From assembly GCA_026014875.1 (NCBI GenBank), contig JAOZHO010000018.1, positions 1-63,388 on the forward strand: a DNA stretch of 63,388 nucleotides, read 5' to 3'. This DNA comes from Candidatus Bathyarchaeota archaeon (lineage in GTDB: Archaea; Thermoproteota; Bathyarchaeia; TCS64). The notes below the pieces were generated by a model. That model ran no database searches and was not told the DNA's origin. It saw nothing but the letters and a program-made list of their open reading frames with translations. This document shows, piece after piece, positions 33,382 to 41,910 of this stretch (the stretch's first letter is position 1; the number at the start of each line of letters is the position of its first letter). The position numbers and the translations under genes were made by a program.

Positions 33382-34527
33382 ATGAATTACCGTAAATTTG
33401 GGAAGCTCGACTGGGAGGTCTCCGTCCTCGGTTTCGGGGCCATGAGGCTTCCCATCCTCGACGGGGACAGTTCCAAGATTGACGAGCCCGAGGCCATCAA
33501 GATGATCCGCCACGCCATCGACAACGGCGTCAACTACGTGGACACCGCCTATGGTTACCACGGCGGAAACAGCGAGAGGCTCGTCGGGAAGGCCCTCAAG
33601 GACGGTTACAGGCAGAAGGCGGCCCTCGCCACCAAGCTCCCCACATGGCTCATCGAGACCTACGAGGACTTTGACAAGTATCTGGACGAGCAGCTCGGGA
33701 AGCTCCAGGCGGACCGCATCGATTTCTACCTCCTCCACGGCCTCAGCCGGAACCGCTGGCCCAAGGTCCGGGACCTGGGGGTCACGAAGTGGGCCGAGGA
33801 GAAGATCGAGGAGGGTAAGATCGGTCACATCGGGTTCAGCTTCCACGACGACTACTCCACCTTCAAGGAGATCATCGACTACTACGATGGATGGACCTTC
33901 TGCCAGATCCAGTACAACTACATGGACGCCGAGTCGAGCAGCAAGGGCCCCGGGGTCGAGGGGCTCAAGTACGCCGCCGCGAAGGGGCTCGCAGTCATCA
34001 TCATGGAGCCCATCCAGGGGGGGCGCCTCTCCATGACTCCTCCTGCGGAATTACAGATGATCTGGGACGAGGCCGAGACGAAGAGGACGGGGGCCGAGTG
34101 GGCCCTCCAGTGGGTCTGGAACCAGCCCGAGGTCTCCGTGGTCCTCAGCGGCATGAGCATCATGCGCCATGTCGAGGAGAACCTGGTGAGCGCCGGCCGC
34201 TCCGATCCGGGAACCCTCACGGAGGAGGAGCTGGCCCTCGTGGAGCGGGTCCAGAAAAAGTACGGCGAGCTCGGGTACATCGGCTGCACCAAGTGCGATT
34301 ACTGCCAGCCCTGCCCCCATGGGGTCCTCATCCCCGACATATTCGAGGTCCTCAACCAGAACTACACCAGCACCAGCGACGAGACCAAGGCGGCCTATCA
34401 TGCGGCGGTCCCCGAGGAGGGGCGGGCCAGCCACTGCGAGCAGTGCGGAGAGTGCGAGGAGCAGTGCCCCCAGGGCCTCCCCATCATGAACCTGATGCGG
34501 GGGACCGCGAGGGTCCACGACCGCTGA
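33382..34527 (+). CDS. Aldo/keto reductase with C-terminal ferredoxin domain
   Basis: A 381-residue protein. The AKR barrel (1-290) has the catalytic Tyr and Asp (VDTAYGYHGGNSE) plus Lys (ALATKLPTW) and His (YLLHGL). The C-terminal domain carries two 4Fe-4S Cys sets (CTKCDYCQPCPHGV, CEQCGECEEQCPQGL). This fused family is widespread in anaerobes and may couple the AKR to ferredoxin; the substrate is unknown. It starts at ATG 33382 after an AT-rich leader with GCGCGT and a TATA-like stretch. Confidence 0.92.
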   Translation: MNYRKFGKLDWEVSVLGFGAMRLPILDGDSSKIDEPEAIKMIRHAIDNGVNYVDTAYGYHGGNSERLVGKALKDGYRQKAALATKLPTWLIETYEDFDKYLDEQLGKLQADRIDFYLLHGLSRNRWPKVRDLGVTKWAEEKIEEGKIGHIGFSFHDDYSTFKEIIDYYDGWTFCQIQYNYMDAESSSKGPGVEGLKYAAAKGLAVIIMEPIQGGRLSMTPPAELQMIWDEAETKRTGAEWALQWVWNQPEVSVVLSGMSIMRHVEENLVSAGRSDPGTLTEEELALVERVQKKYGELGYIGCTKCDYCQPCPHGVLIPDIFEVLNQNYTSTSDETKAAYHAAVPEEGRASHCEQCGECEEQCPQGLPIMNLMRGTARVHDR

Positions 34528-34637
34528 GCCCCTTCTCCTCATTTTCTGTAGGGAGCAGGCCGCAACTGCGGACCCCTTTTAAACCAATCCACCCTAACTC
34601 AACAAGCCAGTCCGGACCATAGATCTGGTGATGAAGA

Positions 34638-36137
34638 ATGGAGTTCGACCTCGAAAGATATCAGCCGATGCCGGTGCGCTACGAGCTACGGTACGTTATG
34701 CTCAAGAAACTCAGGGAGGGGATCGATCCCCTGCCCGACATCCAGGGTAGAGACGAGACCAAGCGGGACGTCATAAGGGCCGTGCTGAGCAACAGCCACC
34801 CCTACCTCGTCTCCCGGGAGGGGACCGGGAAGACCCGCCTCGCCGAGAGCCTAGCGAAGCTCCTGCCCCCGGTGCCCAAGGTGAAGGGCTGCCCCTACAA
34901 CTGCGACCCCAAGTGGCCCCCGGAGTGGCGGTGCCCCAGCTGCAGGCACGAGGAGGACCCGGAGATCGAGATCATCGCCGGGAAGGAGAGGTACAGCCGT
35001 ATCCAGGGGAACGAGTACACCAACGAGGCGAAGATCCTCGGGGTCAAGGACATCCAGGCCATCATCCAGGGGGTGAGCCCCACAGACCTCCGGGCGTTCA
35101 TCGGCACCGGAGTCCTCAGGGGGAACCGGGGCGTCGTCGCGGTGGACGAGCTCCCCGCGATCCCCACGAAGGTCCAGGTGCTCTTCCACCCCATGCTCCA
35201 GGAGAACAAGATCATCCTCGAAGAGTACGCCTGGGAGCGCCCCATCGACATCTTCTTCGTCGCAACCGGGAACCCCACGGGCTTCGCCCACGTGAACAGG
35301 ATCCCCGAGCCCCTCCTGGACAGGCTGGAGCTCATCCCCATGGGGCTCCCCGACGAGCCCGTGGAACGGGACATCATATTCAGGGAGCGCTTCAGGGTCT
35401 ACGACGAGTTCTTCACCGACAGGGCCGACGAGGCCCCCCAGGAGCCCCTCTACATCACCGCCGCCTCCCTGAAGCGGAAGGTGGCCGCCCCCTGGTGGAT
35501 CGTGGACATCATCGTGAAGACCACCCGGTACACGAGGGAGTGCCCCAACATCGACAGGGGCGCCAGCATCCGAGGGAGCATCAAAGCCCTGGACCACACA
35601 TACAGCACCACCGAGATGCGCGGGGGAAGGGTCTCGAGCCTCGGGGACGCCGCGGAAGGGCTCCAGCTATCCCTCAGAGGAAGGGTCCGCCTCAGGGCCG
35701 ACCTCATAGGCTTCGACGACCGGGCGAGCACGCAGATGAGCCAGACGGCGAGGGTCGTCGAGGACATCCTCTGGTACGCCGTGAGGGATGTAGGTGAAAG
35801 AATTCTCACCGGCTTAGAAGAGAGCAGAGCCCTCTCCCGGGAGGTCTCGGAGCTCCTCTCAGATAAGGGAGCCATTCCCGAGGGCCTAGAGTCCTATCCG
35901 AGGTTCGCCGAAGCCCTGGAGTGGATGAACGAGTCGGGCCCCCAGGAGCTGGAGCACCTCGTCACCGACCTCGAGGACCAACTCAGGAGCGGCAGCGCAG
36001 GGGCAGACCCCCGGGACGTCGAGGAGTACAGGCGGTCCGCCCTGGAGTTCCTCGGGAACGCCCTCTTAGCCAAGGAGATCATAAGGAGCCTCCCGGACAT
36101 CGACGGCCTCTACATCCCCAAACGGATGGAGACATGA
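34638..36137 (+). CDS. AAA+ ATPase, Mg-chelatase ChlI/BchI-like, with zinc-knuckle insert
   Basis: A 499-residue ATPase. Walker A SREGTGKTRLAESLAKLLPP (about 56-75), Walker B GVVAVDELPAIP and sensor ATGNPTGFAHVNRIPEPLLDRLELI follow the ChlI pattern. An insert after Walker A contains CPYNCDP...RCPSCRHEEDPE, four Cys likely to bind zinc, not found in standard ChlI. A helical C-terminal domain of about 130 residues follows. Its stop overlaps the VWA-domain gene start (ATGATG), so the two form a MoxR/chelatase-like pair. No tetrapyrrole genes flank it, so true chelatase activity is doubtful. Confidence 0.85.
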   Translation: MEFDLERYQPMPVRYELRYVMLKKLREGIDPLPDIQGRDETKRDVIRAVLSNSHPYLVSREGTGKTRLAESLAKLLPPVPKVKGCPYNCDPKWPPEWRCPSCRHEEDPEIEIIAGKERYSRIQGNEYTNEAKILGVKDIQAIIQGVSPTDLRAFIGTGVLRGNRGVVAVDELPAIPTKVQVLFHPMLQENKIILEEYAWERPIDIFFVATGNPTGFAHVNRIPEPLLDRLELIPMGLPDEPVERDIIFRERFRVYDEFFTDRADEAPQEPLYITAASLKRKVAAPWWIVDIIVKTTRYTRECPNIDRGASIRGSIKALDHTYSTTEMRGGRVSSLGDAAEGLQLSLRGRVRLRADLIGFDDRASTQMSQTARVVEDILWYAVRDVGERILTGLEESRALSREVSELLSDKGAIPEGLESYPRFAEALEWMNESGPQELEHLVTDLEDQLRSGSAGADPRDVEEYRRSALEFLGNALLAKEIIRSLPDIDGLYIPKRMET

Positions 36138-37384
36138 TGCAGCGAACGGCCCACCGGAACCCCTGCAGCGACCTCAGCGACGACCGCCTAGAGATCCTCA
36201 GGGAGATCGCCAAGATGCAGATGGGCCACGGACTCGACTACGACTCCAAGATCATGGACAGGGCCCGGAACAGGTCCGTGGAACGGTTCCGCCGGTCCCA
36301 GGAGCGTAAGGAGCAGGCGGAGTCCATGCTCGAGGAGCTCAGCGCTGAGCAGATGAGGGAGGCCGTGGAGAAGCTCCTCGCCTCCCAGGGGAGCCTCGAT
36401 GAGATCCTGGAGGGGATGACCCACCAGGAGGAGAGGCTCAGCCTCGAGGCAGAGGTGGAGGAGCTGAACCGGGAGTCCCAGGGGGTCATCAAGAGGGACT
36501 TTGACGACATCTTCTCCGAGTTCGGTCAGAGGGGCCTCACCGACGCCCGGAAGCCCAAGCTCACACTGACCTCTAAGGGGGCCCAGCTCCTGGGGAAGGG
36601 TTTCCTCAGCAGGATTCTTCAGCGCCTCGCCCGCCACGGCGTCGGCCCCCACAGGATCGAGGAGGTGGGTCACGGGGCCATGCTCGCCAGCACCATCCGC
36701 CCCTACGAGGCGGGGGATCCCTACGAGAGGATCAGCATCGAGAAGAGCCTCGTCTCGACCCTGGAGAGGGGGGGACGCCTCGGGGACTTCAGGGTGGACG
36801 ACTTTCGGGTCTTCGAGGCGGTTCACAGCACCGATGTGGTCTTCGGGGTACTGGTGGACCAGAGCGCCTCCATGAACCGCGGGGGGAAGCTGGAGGCCGC
36901 GGTGGAGACGGGGCTCGCCCTCGCCGAGCTGATGCGGAGCCAGTTCCCCGAGGACAGGCTCAGGATACTGGCGTTCAGCGAGGAGGTCCGGGAGGTGGTG
37001 CCCTGGGAGCTCCCTGAGCTCGTGGTCCCCATGGGATACACCGACATCCGGGGCGCCCTCCGGGAGTTCAGGCTCTCCGTGGCCCACGAGGCCGGGAACA
37101 AGCAGGCCCACCTCATCACCGACTCGGCCCCCAACTACGAGGACGGGGAGTACGTGGGCTTCGAGAAGGCCCTCGCCGGGGTCGTCGAGGAGGCCCAGAG
37201 GTACAGGGCCGCCGGCATCGTGCTCAACATAGTGATGCTGGACGAGGACGACAAGCTACGGGAGATGGCGAAGACGATAGCCCGCCAGAACCTGGGGAGG
37301 GTCTTCTTCGTGAAGCCGGGGCAGCTGGGGGACGCGCTGGTGGAGGATTATCTGATGTCCAAGAAGGAGTTCCTCAGATTCTAG
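36134..37384 (+). CDS. VWA-domain protein, ChlD/CobT-like partner of the AAA ATPase
   Basis: About 416 residues from ATG 36134, overlapping the ATPase gene end. A charged helical N-terminal half is followed by a VWA domain (about 235-416) with the MIDAS motif LVDQSASMNRGG (DxSxS) and, later, Thr/Asp in GYTDIRGAL and DSAPNYEDG. It ends LVEDYLMSKKEFLRF. The pair resembles chelatase I/D or MoxR-VWA systems, which insert metals or remodel target proteins. The target is unknown. Confidence 0.85.
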   Translation: MMQRTAHRNPCSDLSDDRLEILREIAKMQMGHGLDYDSKIMDRARNRSVERFRRSQERKEQAESMLEELSAEQMREAVEKLLASQGSLDEILEGMTHQEERLSLEAEVEELNRESQGVIKRDFDDIFSEFGQRGLTDARKPKLTLTSKGAQLLGKGFLSRILQRLARHGVGPHRIEEVGHGAMLASTIRPYEAGDPYERISIEKSLVSTLERGGRLGDFRVDDFRVFEAVHSTDVVFGVLVDQSASMNRGGKLEAAVETGLALAELMRSQFPEDRLRILAFSEEVREVVPWELPELVVPMGYTDIRGALREFRLSVAHEAGNKQAHLITDSAPNYEDGEYVGFEKALAGVVEEAQRYRAAGIVLNIVMLDEDDKLREMAKTIARQNLGRVFFVKPGQLGDALVEDYLMSKKEFLRF

Positions 37385-37547
37385 GCGCGCGCTGCGTCCC
37401 TTTACGTCCATTCCAATGGAGTCTCGTCCCAGATCATTCAGGGACTGGGCTTCTATCTGCGCCTTTGGAACGTTTTGAAGTCGAGCCGCAACCCTAAAGT
37501 TGAGATGCGTCCATGATGGGTGAGGTGCGAGTCCGTTGTCCGGTGAC

Positions 37548-37880
37548 ATGAAGGGTATGGCCGATCTCCTCCGCAGCGGGGCTACGATGCTGAGCAGGAG
37601 CTGCCCCGAGTGCGGGACCCCCCTGTTTCAGTTAAAGTCAGGGGATATAGTCTGCGCCAAATGCCAGAGGCGGGTCGTCATAGTCCCCGAGGGGGAGGAG
37701 GCGACCGCGGAAGCCGGGGTGCGGCTCGAGTCCTTGGAGACGGTCATCATCGAGAAGCTGGTCAAACTGGGCCAGACCATGTCCCGGGAGAGCGACCCCG
37801 AGGCCCTCAAGTCCCTCTCGGAGCTCATGGACTCCCTCCTGGGGAACCTGGAGAGGCTCAGGGCGAGCCGGACCGCTTAG
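37548..37880 (+). CDS. SSSCA1/autoantigen p27-like zinc protein
   Basis: About 110 residues from ATG 37548 (MKGMADLLRSGATML), preceded by GGTGA. Cys pairs CPECGTPLFQLKSGDIVCAKCQRR form a zinc ribbon followed by VVIV, the mark of the Sjogren syndrome/scleroderma autoantigen 1 family in archaea. The C-terminal half is a long amphipathic helix (LETVIIEKLVKLGQTMSRESDPEALKSLSELMDSLL). Function in archaea is unknown. Convergent with the EamA gene, with a 4-base overlap of stops. Confidence 0.88.
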   Translation: MKGMADLLRSGATMLSRSCPECGTPLFQLKSGDIVCAKCQRRVVIVPEGEEATAEAGVRLESLETVIIEKLVKLGQTMSRESDPEALKSLSELMDSLLGNLERLRASRTA

Positions 37881-38767
37881 AGCAGGGTTATCACTGCGGC
37901 CCCGGCCACGATGGCGAGGCAGCCGAATATTATTCTTGAGTTCAGCTCCTCGGAGTCTTTGAGCAGAATAGCGCTGAGGATGACCGAGAAGAGGGGGTTG
38001 GTGCCCCCGAGGGCTGTGACGACGGAGACCTTCCCGACGGTGAGCGCCGAGAACATGGCGAGCCAGGCCAGGGTCACCACCACCCCGTTGATGATGAAGA
38101 ACTTGCCGCCTTCCCAGTTGAACCGTATGTCGCCGGTTCTCCGAGTCAGGAGGAGGTAGGCCCCGAAGGAGACGATGCTCGCCAACGCCCCCACCACGGC
38201 TCCGAGGGCGGACTCGGGTAGGATGTTGAGGGCCGCCTTCCGGGTCACCGAGGAGGCCCCGTAGAATGTCGCGGAGGCGATGGGCAGCAGCAGTGCGTTG
38301 CTCTTGATCCCTTTCATCCCCTGGCCCCCGCTCCTCGCCGCGGCGATCCCCGCGACGACGAGGACCGTTCCCATGAGGGTTGAGAGAGCCACCTGTTCCC
38401 CCAGGAAGAGAGCTGCTAACAGGGTGGAGAAGAGGGGGCTGGAGCCTATGATGGTGGCGGCCAGGGCGACCCCGAGCTTCTCGATGGACATGAAGTTAAA
38501 CAGCCTACCCAGGGTGGATGCAAATATGCCCGATGCGATGAACAGGCCAATTGCGATCCAGTTGAACGCCTCCGGGGGATCGGCGATCACCAGCACCGCC
38601 AGGAGGATCACCTGGACGAGGGTTCCCACAATGACCCCGGTCATGGGATTCGAGTCCTTCATCCCCTTCCGGGCCAGCACGCTGCTGGCACCGTAGCAGA
38701 CGGCGGTGAAGAGGCTTAGGAGCTCCACGATCAAAGGGTCCACCCGGAATATCCCTGATGCGTCCAA
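37877..38767 (-). CDS. EamA/DMT family transporter
   Basis: A 296-residue protein with ten predicted helices in two EamA repeats (about 10-140 and 155-295), each with AxxYGASSVxxRKxx / FYGASSVTRKA signatures. Drug/metabolite transporters of this size export or import small metabolites or sugars; the substrate cannot be told. It starts at ATG 38767, 25 bases after tmk on the same strand. Confidence 0.88.
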   Translation of the reverse strand: MDASGIFRVDPLIVELLSLFTAVCYGASSVLARKGMKDSNPMTGVIVGTLVQVILLAVLVIADPPEAFNWIAIGLFIASGIFASTLGRLFNFMSIEKLGVALAATIIGSSPLFSTLLAALFLGEQVALSTLMGTVLVVAGIAAARSGGQGMKGIKSNALLLPIASATFYGASSVTRKAALNILPESALGAVVGALASIVSFGAYLLLTRRTGDIRFNWEGGKFFIINGVVVTLAWLAMFSALTVGKVSVVTALGGTNPLFSVILSAILLKDSEELNSRIIFGCLAIVAGAAVITLL

Positions 38768-38792
38768 TCTGACTTATATAAGGCGTGCTTCC

Positions 38793-39404
38793 TCAGGGCG
38801 CCTCTCGACTCTCTAGGAGCCCGTTGATGAGTCTCTGGATATCGGCTCGAACCTCGTCCCTGGGCCGGTCGGCCTCGATCCTCACCAGCTCTCCCCTCTC
38901 CACCATCCCCATGTAGATCTCCCGGACCTTCCTGAGGTAGTCGGAGACCTCGAAGACCGTCTTCGCCCTGTCGTTCACCCGCTGGAGGCTGTTCTCCGGG
39001 TGGATGTCCAGGAGGACGCCGAGGTCGGGCCGGGGGGCGAATCTGTTCATCTCCCTGATCCAGTCCAGGTCGATGCCTGTGGCCCCCTGGTAGGCGATGC
39101 TGGAGTAGAAGTAGCGGTCCGAGATGACGACTATGCCCCTCTGGAGAGCGGGGGTGATCACCTGCTTCACGTGCTCGTAGCGGTCCGCGGCGAAGAGGAG
39201 GGTCTCTGTCTCCAGGGTGAAGCGGTCCCCGTTCCTCTCGGCGTACTCCCTGATGAATGTGCCAATCCTGTCCCTGCTGGGCTCCGAGGTCTCGAGAACG
39301 TGGAGCCCCCGCCCCCTGAGCTCCCCGGCGAGGAGCTTGATGTGGGTGGACTTTCCGCTGCCGTCGATTCCCTCGAAGACGATGAAGACCCCGGGATCGG
39401 CCAT
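38793..39404 (-). CDS. tmk: Thymidylate kinase
   Basis: A 203-residue kinase phosphorylating dTMP. P-loop FEGIDGSGKSTHIKLL (about 9-24), DRY motif ISDRYFYSSIAYQG (about 95-108) and lid region NDRAKTVFEVSDYLRKV are present. EPSRDRIGTFIREY is the dTMP-binding Arg loop. It is adjacent to the EamA gene, with no obvious metabolic link. Confidence 0.95.
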   Translation of the reverse strand: MADPGVFIVFEGIDGSGKSTHIKLLAGELRGRGLHVLETSEPSRDRIGTFIREYAERNGDRFTLETETLLFAADRYEHVKQVITPALQRGIVVISDRYFYSSIAYQGATGIDLDWIREMNRFAPRPDLGVLLDIHPENSLQRVNDRAKTVFEVSDYLRKVREIYMGMVERGELVRIEADRPRDEVRADIQRLINGLLESREAP

Positions 39405-39447
39405 GTCCAGACTAATTATGTGATCGCTGTTAAATCAGTTTTGAGGC

Positions 39448-40596
39448 TTAGAGCTGGAACTGCTCCCGGTCGTAGTTGGTGAGGAACTCGGCCCGGTCCT
39501 TGTGGATGAGGACCATGTCCTCCACCCTGAGATAGTACTCCCCGGCCCGCCAGAGCTTGGGCTCCAGGCACATCACCATCCCCTCCCGGAGCTCGTGCTG
39601 GTTCGCGGGCCTGAGCCATGGGTTCTCGTGGACCTCGACCCCGATCTGATGGCCCACAGACCCGTGGGGGAGCCTCGCCCTCAGATAGTCCCCGTAGCCG
39701 TCCTCGTCGAGGAACTCCTCGATGCTGGGGAAGACGTCGCAGACCCTCATGCTCCCCTCGTGCATCTTGTCCACTGTCTCCACCACCGCCCTCTGGAGGG
39801 CCACGTAGCCCTTACTGATGTCCTCCCCCACGGGGCCCCAGTAGAAGCTCCTCCCCCAGTCGCTGCAGTAGCCGTCCATCACGAATCCCACGTCGAACGC
39901 GATACTAGTCCCGGCCACCAGCCCCTCGTCTCTGGGGTAGCTGTAGGGCTCTGGCGTGGGCTCCGAGCCCGACTTGATGAAGAGGCCGTTGGGCGGGAAG
40001 GAGATATCCGTGGCCCCGGCTTTCCGCCCCAGCATCTCGATGACTATTCTGAGCTCGTCCTGGGTGGTCCCCGACTCGATCCCCGGGATGACCTCCCCCA
40101 TCACCTCCTCGGTGACCCTGGCCACCCTCCTGAGGGCCTCGATCTCCCCGGGCTCCTTGATCATCCGGAGGTCGTCCATGAGGTTCGCAGCCCCCCTGAA
40201 GCGGGCCCCCTTGAAGCTCCTGGCCACCTCCCTCCATGTGGAGCCCCAGACGTGGTCCCCCACGCCGATCCTCCCCTCCTCCCAGCCCAGGTCCATGGCC
40301 ACCTTCTTTACCATGCCCGGGTAGCTCTCATCTTTTTCGAGGACCCTGGTGTCCCCGATCCACGAGTTCTCGCTGTGCCTTCCGGATGCCGGGGCCAGCG
40401 TGAGGATCGGCTCCCCCTCCCGGGGGACGAAGACGTTGTCCTTGGGGTGCATCAGGTCGACGCCCCGCCTCCACTCCACGGGGAGCCCCGTGAGGTACTG
40501 GAAGTTCTGGCAGGAACCGTAGACGACGAGGTCTATTTTTCCCGCCTCCATCTTCTCTTGGAGGCCCGCGAGCCTCCGGCTGAAGTTCATCGCCAA
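39448..40596 (-). CDS. M24 family metallopeptidase (second copy)
   Basis: A 382-residue Xaa-Pro peptidase-type protein, paralogous to that at 0.3-1.4 kb. Metal ligands: Asp in IAFDVGFVMDGYCSDWGRSF (two), His in GHQIGVEVHENPWL, Glu in CLEPKLW and Glu in LRVEDMVLI. GHQIG replaces the usual GHGIG. Substrate unknown. It lies just downstream of the phosphoribosyltransferase-like gene on the same strand. Confidence 0.9.
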   Translation of the reverse strand: MAMNFSRRLAGLQEKMEAGKIDLVVYGSCQNFQYLTGLPVEWRRGVDLMHPKDNVFVPREGEPILTLAPASGRHSENSWIGDTRVLEKDESYPGMVKKVAMDLGWEEGRIGVGDHVWGSTWREVARSFKGARFRGAANLMDDLRMIKEPGEIEALRRVARVTEEVMGEVIPGIESGTTQDELRIVIEMLGRKAGATDISFPPNGLFIKSGSEPTPEPYSYPRDEGLVAGTSIAFDVGFVMDGYCSDWGRSFYWGPVGEDISKGYVALQRAVVETVDKMHEGSMRVCDVFPSIEEFLDEDGYGDYLRARLPHGSVGHQIGVEVHENPWLRPANQHELREGMVMCLEPKLWRAGEYYLRVEDMVLIHKDRAEFLTNYDREQFQL

Positions 40597-40662
40597 CTCA
40601 GAGAATCTCCTGAAAATAGCTGGAACTGGGCCGATAAATGACTTTGCACAGGGGAGGGAGGC

Positions 40663-41457
40663 TCACCCGAGGCCTTCGAGGAGACGTTCAGCCGCCTCCT
40701 CGTACTTCGGGTACATCACGTCCACCACGGGTTCAGCCATACTAAACCACTCTGTCTTCTCCACCTCGGTTTCACAGTAGCCGTGGCCGTCCCCCGTCTC
40801 CACGTAGCTCTTCAGGTACACCTTGAGGAGGGTCTTCACCCCCTTACCCGAGCGCTCCACCTCCTCCTCGTACTTATAGTCCGGCTTCCCCACCACGGTG
40901 ACCATGTCCACGACGTTGATGCCGTTCTCCTCAAGCCTCTCCGTCACCCTCCGCAGGGTCCCCCCGGTGCTCGAGATGGGCTCCACCAGGAGGACGTTGC
41001 TCCCAGGGGGGATGTCGTTCGCGTAGAGGCGGGTCTCGCTGTACCCCGTGGTCTTCACTATCTCGATCTGGGTGGGGGGCGTGTACCCGGAGACATCGTC
41101 CACGTACTTCCGCTTCCCGATGACCGCCATGGGCTTCCTAGACTTTATGCTGAGGCTGGTGCAGATGGGGATCGCCATCGCCTCCATGGCCCCGATGACG
41201 TCCACCTCCGCCATGTCGGTGACCGCCATCACCGCGAGGGCGCTCTCGTCCAGGGTTCGGGCGTTGTGGCGGAAGAGGCGTTCGCTCACCTCCTCCACGA
41301 TGTAGTAATAATGGGGCACACCGTCCACGACGTGATAGGGCATGCCGTCGATGATGCTCCACCCCTCACGCTCCGGGAAGGTCTCCCCCTTGAACTCGAT
41401 GGCCACCTTCCTGAAGACCTCGACCCTCTCCATCTCCCTGAGAAGCTTCTCCAGCAT
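40663..41457 (-). CDS. Phosphoribosyltransferase-like protein with altered PRPP motif
   Basis: A 264-residue protein with a type I PRTase fold. An N-terminal part (FKGETFPEREGWSIIDGMPY) precedes VIGAMEAMAIPICTSLSIKSRKPMAVIGKRKY and the PRPP loop NVLLVEPISSTGGTLRRV (about 175). The normal PRPP motif has two acidic residues before the STGGT turn; here it is E-P, so PRPP binding or catalysis may differ. A C-terminal extension (about 205-264) carries ETGDGHGYCETEVEKTEW. It lies beside the AcnX/UbiD mevalonate genes. Confidence 0.72.
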   Translation of the reverse strand: MLEKLLREMERVEVFRKVAIEFKGETFPEREGWSIIDGMPYHVVDGVPHYYYIVEEVSERLFRHNARTLDESALAVMAVTDMAEVDVIGAMEAMAIPICTSLSIKSRKPMAVIGKRKYVDDVSGYTPPTQIEIVKTTGYSETRLYANDIPPGSNVLLVEPISSTGGTLRRVTERLEENGINVVDMVTVVGKPDYKYEEEVERSGKGVKTLLKVYLKSYVETGDGHGYCETEVEKTEWFSMAEPVVDVMYPKYEEAAERLLEGLG

Positions 41458-41505
41458 GAAATCGCCTTGCAGAACCCTAAGCCTGAAGAGTTTAAAATAA
41501 CCTGC

Positions 41506-41910
41506 TCAGCCCTCGACGACCTCGACGGTCCCCGCGTCGGCATCCACCCTGAGAACCATCCCCGACTCCAGCCCATTGAAGGCCTCCTCACCGATCCTGT
41601 CCACGAGGGGAACATCGGAGATGACGCAGCCAGTAGCAAGAATCGCCTCAGTCTCCAAGTTCACTATGGCCGCAGGAGCCGTCCCCAGTTTCGCCATACG
41701 GTAGATCACGTAGCTCCCCACGGTGCTCCCCTTCCCCGTCGGGAACACGAAAACCTTCCCCGTGACGCACTCACCATCCACGGCGTGCCCGGGCTCCGTC
41801 ACCACACCGGTAACCGGGTCGATCCCCCCGTAGAAGCTCACGGGGTCCCGGCTCACCAGAGCGACCCCCTCAGCTCGGCCCCCGACGATCTTCCGGCCCC
41901 TGATGATCAT
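41506..41910 (-). CDS. Phosphomevalonate dehydratase small subunit (AcnX swivel domain)
   Basis: A 134-residue small subunit of the aconitase-X family. Typical motifs are IVGGRAEGVALVSRDPVSFYGGIDPVTGVV, HAVDGECVTGKVFVFPTGKGSTVGSYVIYRMAKLG and AIVNLETEAILATGCVISDVPLVD; the Ser in KGST is the conserved catalytic serine. With the large subunit it dehydrates mevalonate 5-phosphate to trans-anhydromevalonate phosphate in the archaeal mevalonate pathway. The start overlaps the large-subunit stop by 4 bases. Confidence 0.92.
   Translation of the reverse strand: MIIRGRKIVGGRAEGVALVSRDPVSFYGGIDPVTGVVTEPGHAVDGECVTGKVFVFPTGKGSTVGSYVIYRMAKLGTAPAAIVNLETEAILATGCVISDVPLVDRIGEEAFNGLESGMVLRVDADAGTVEVVEG

Noticed and set aside
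34851-35597. Long minus-strand open frame opposite the AAA ATPase
   Set aside because: Composition artefact of GC-rich coding; the plus strand has full AAA+ motifs.
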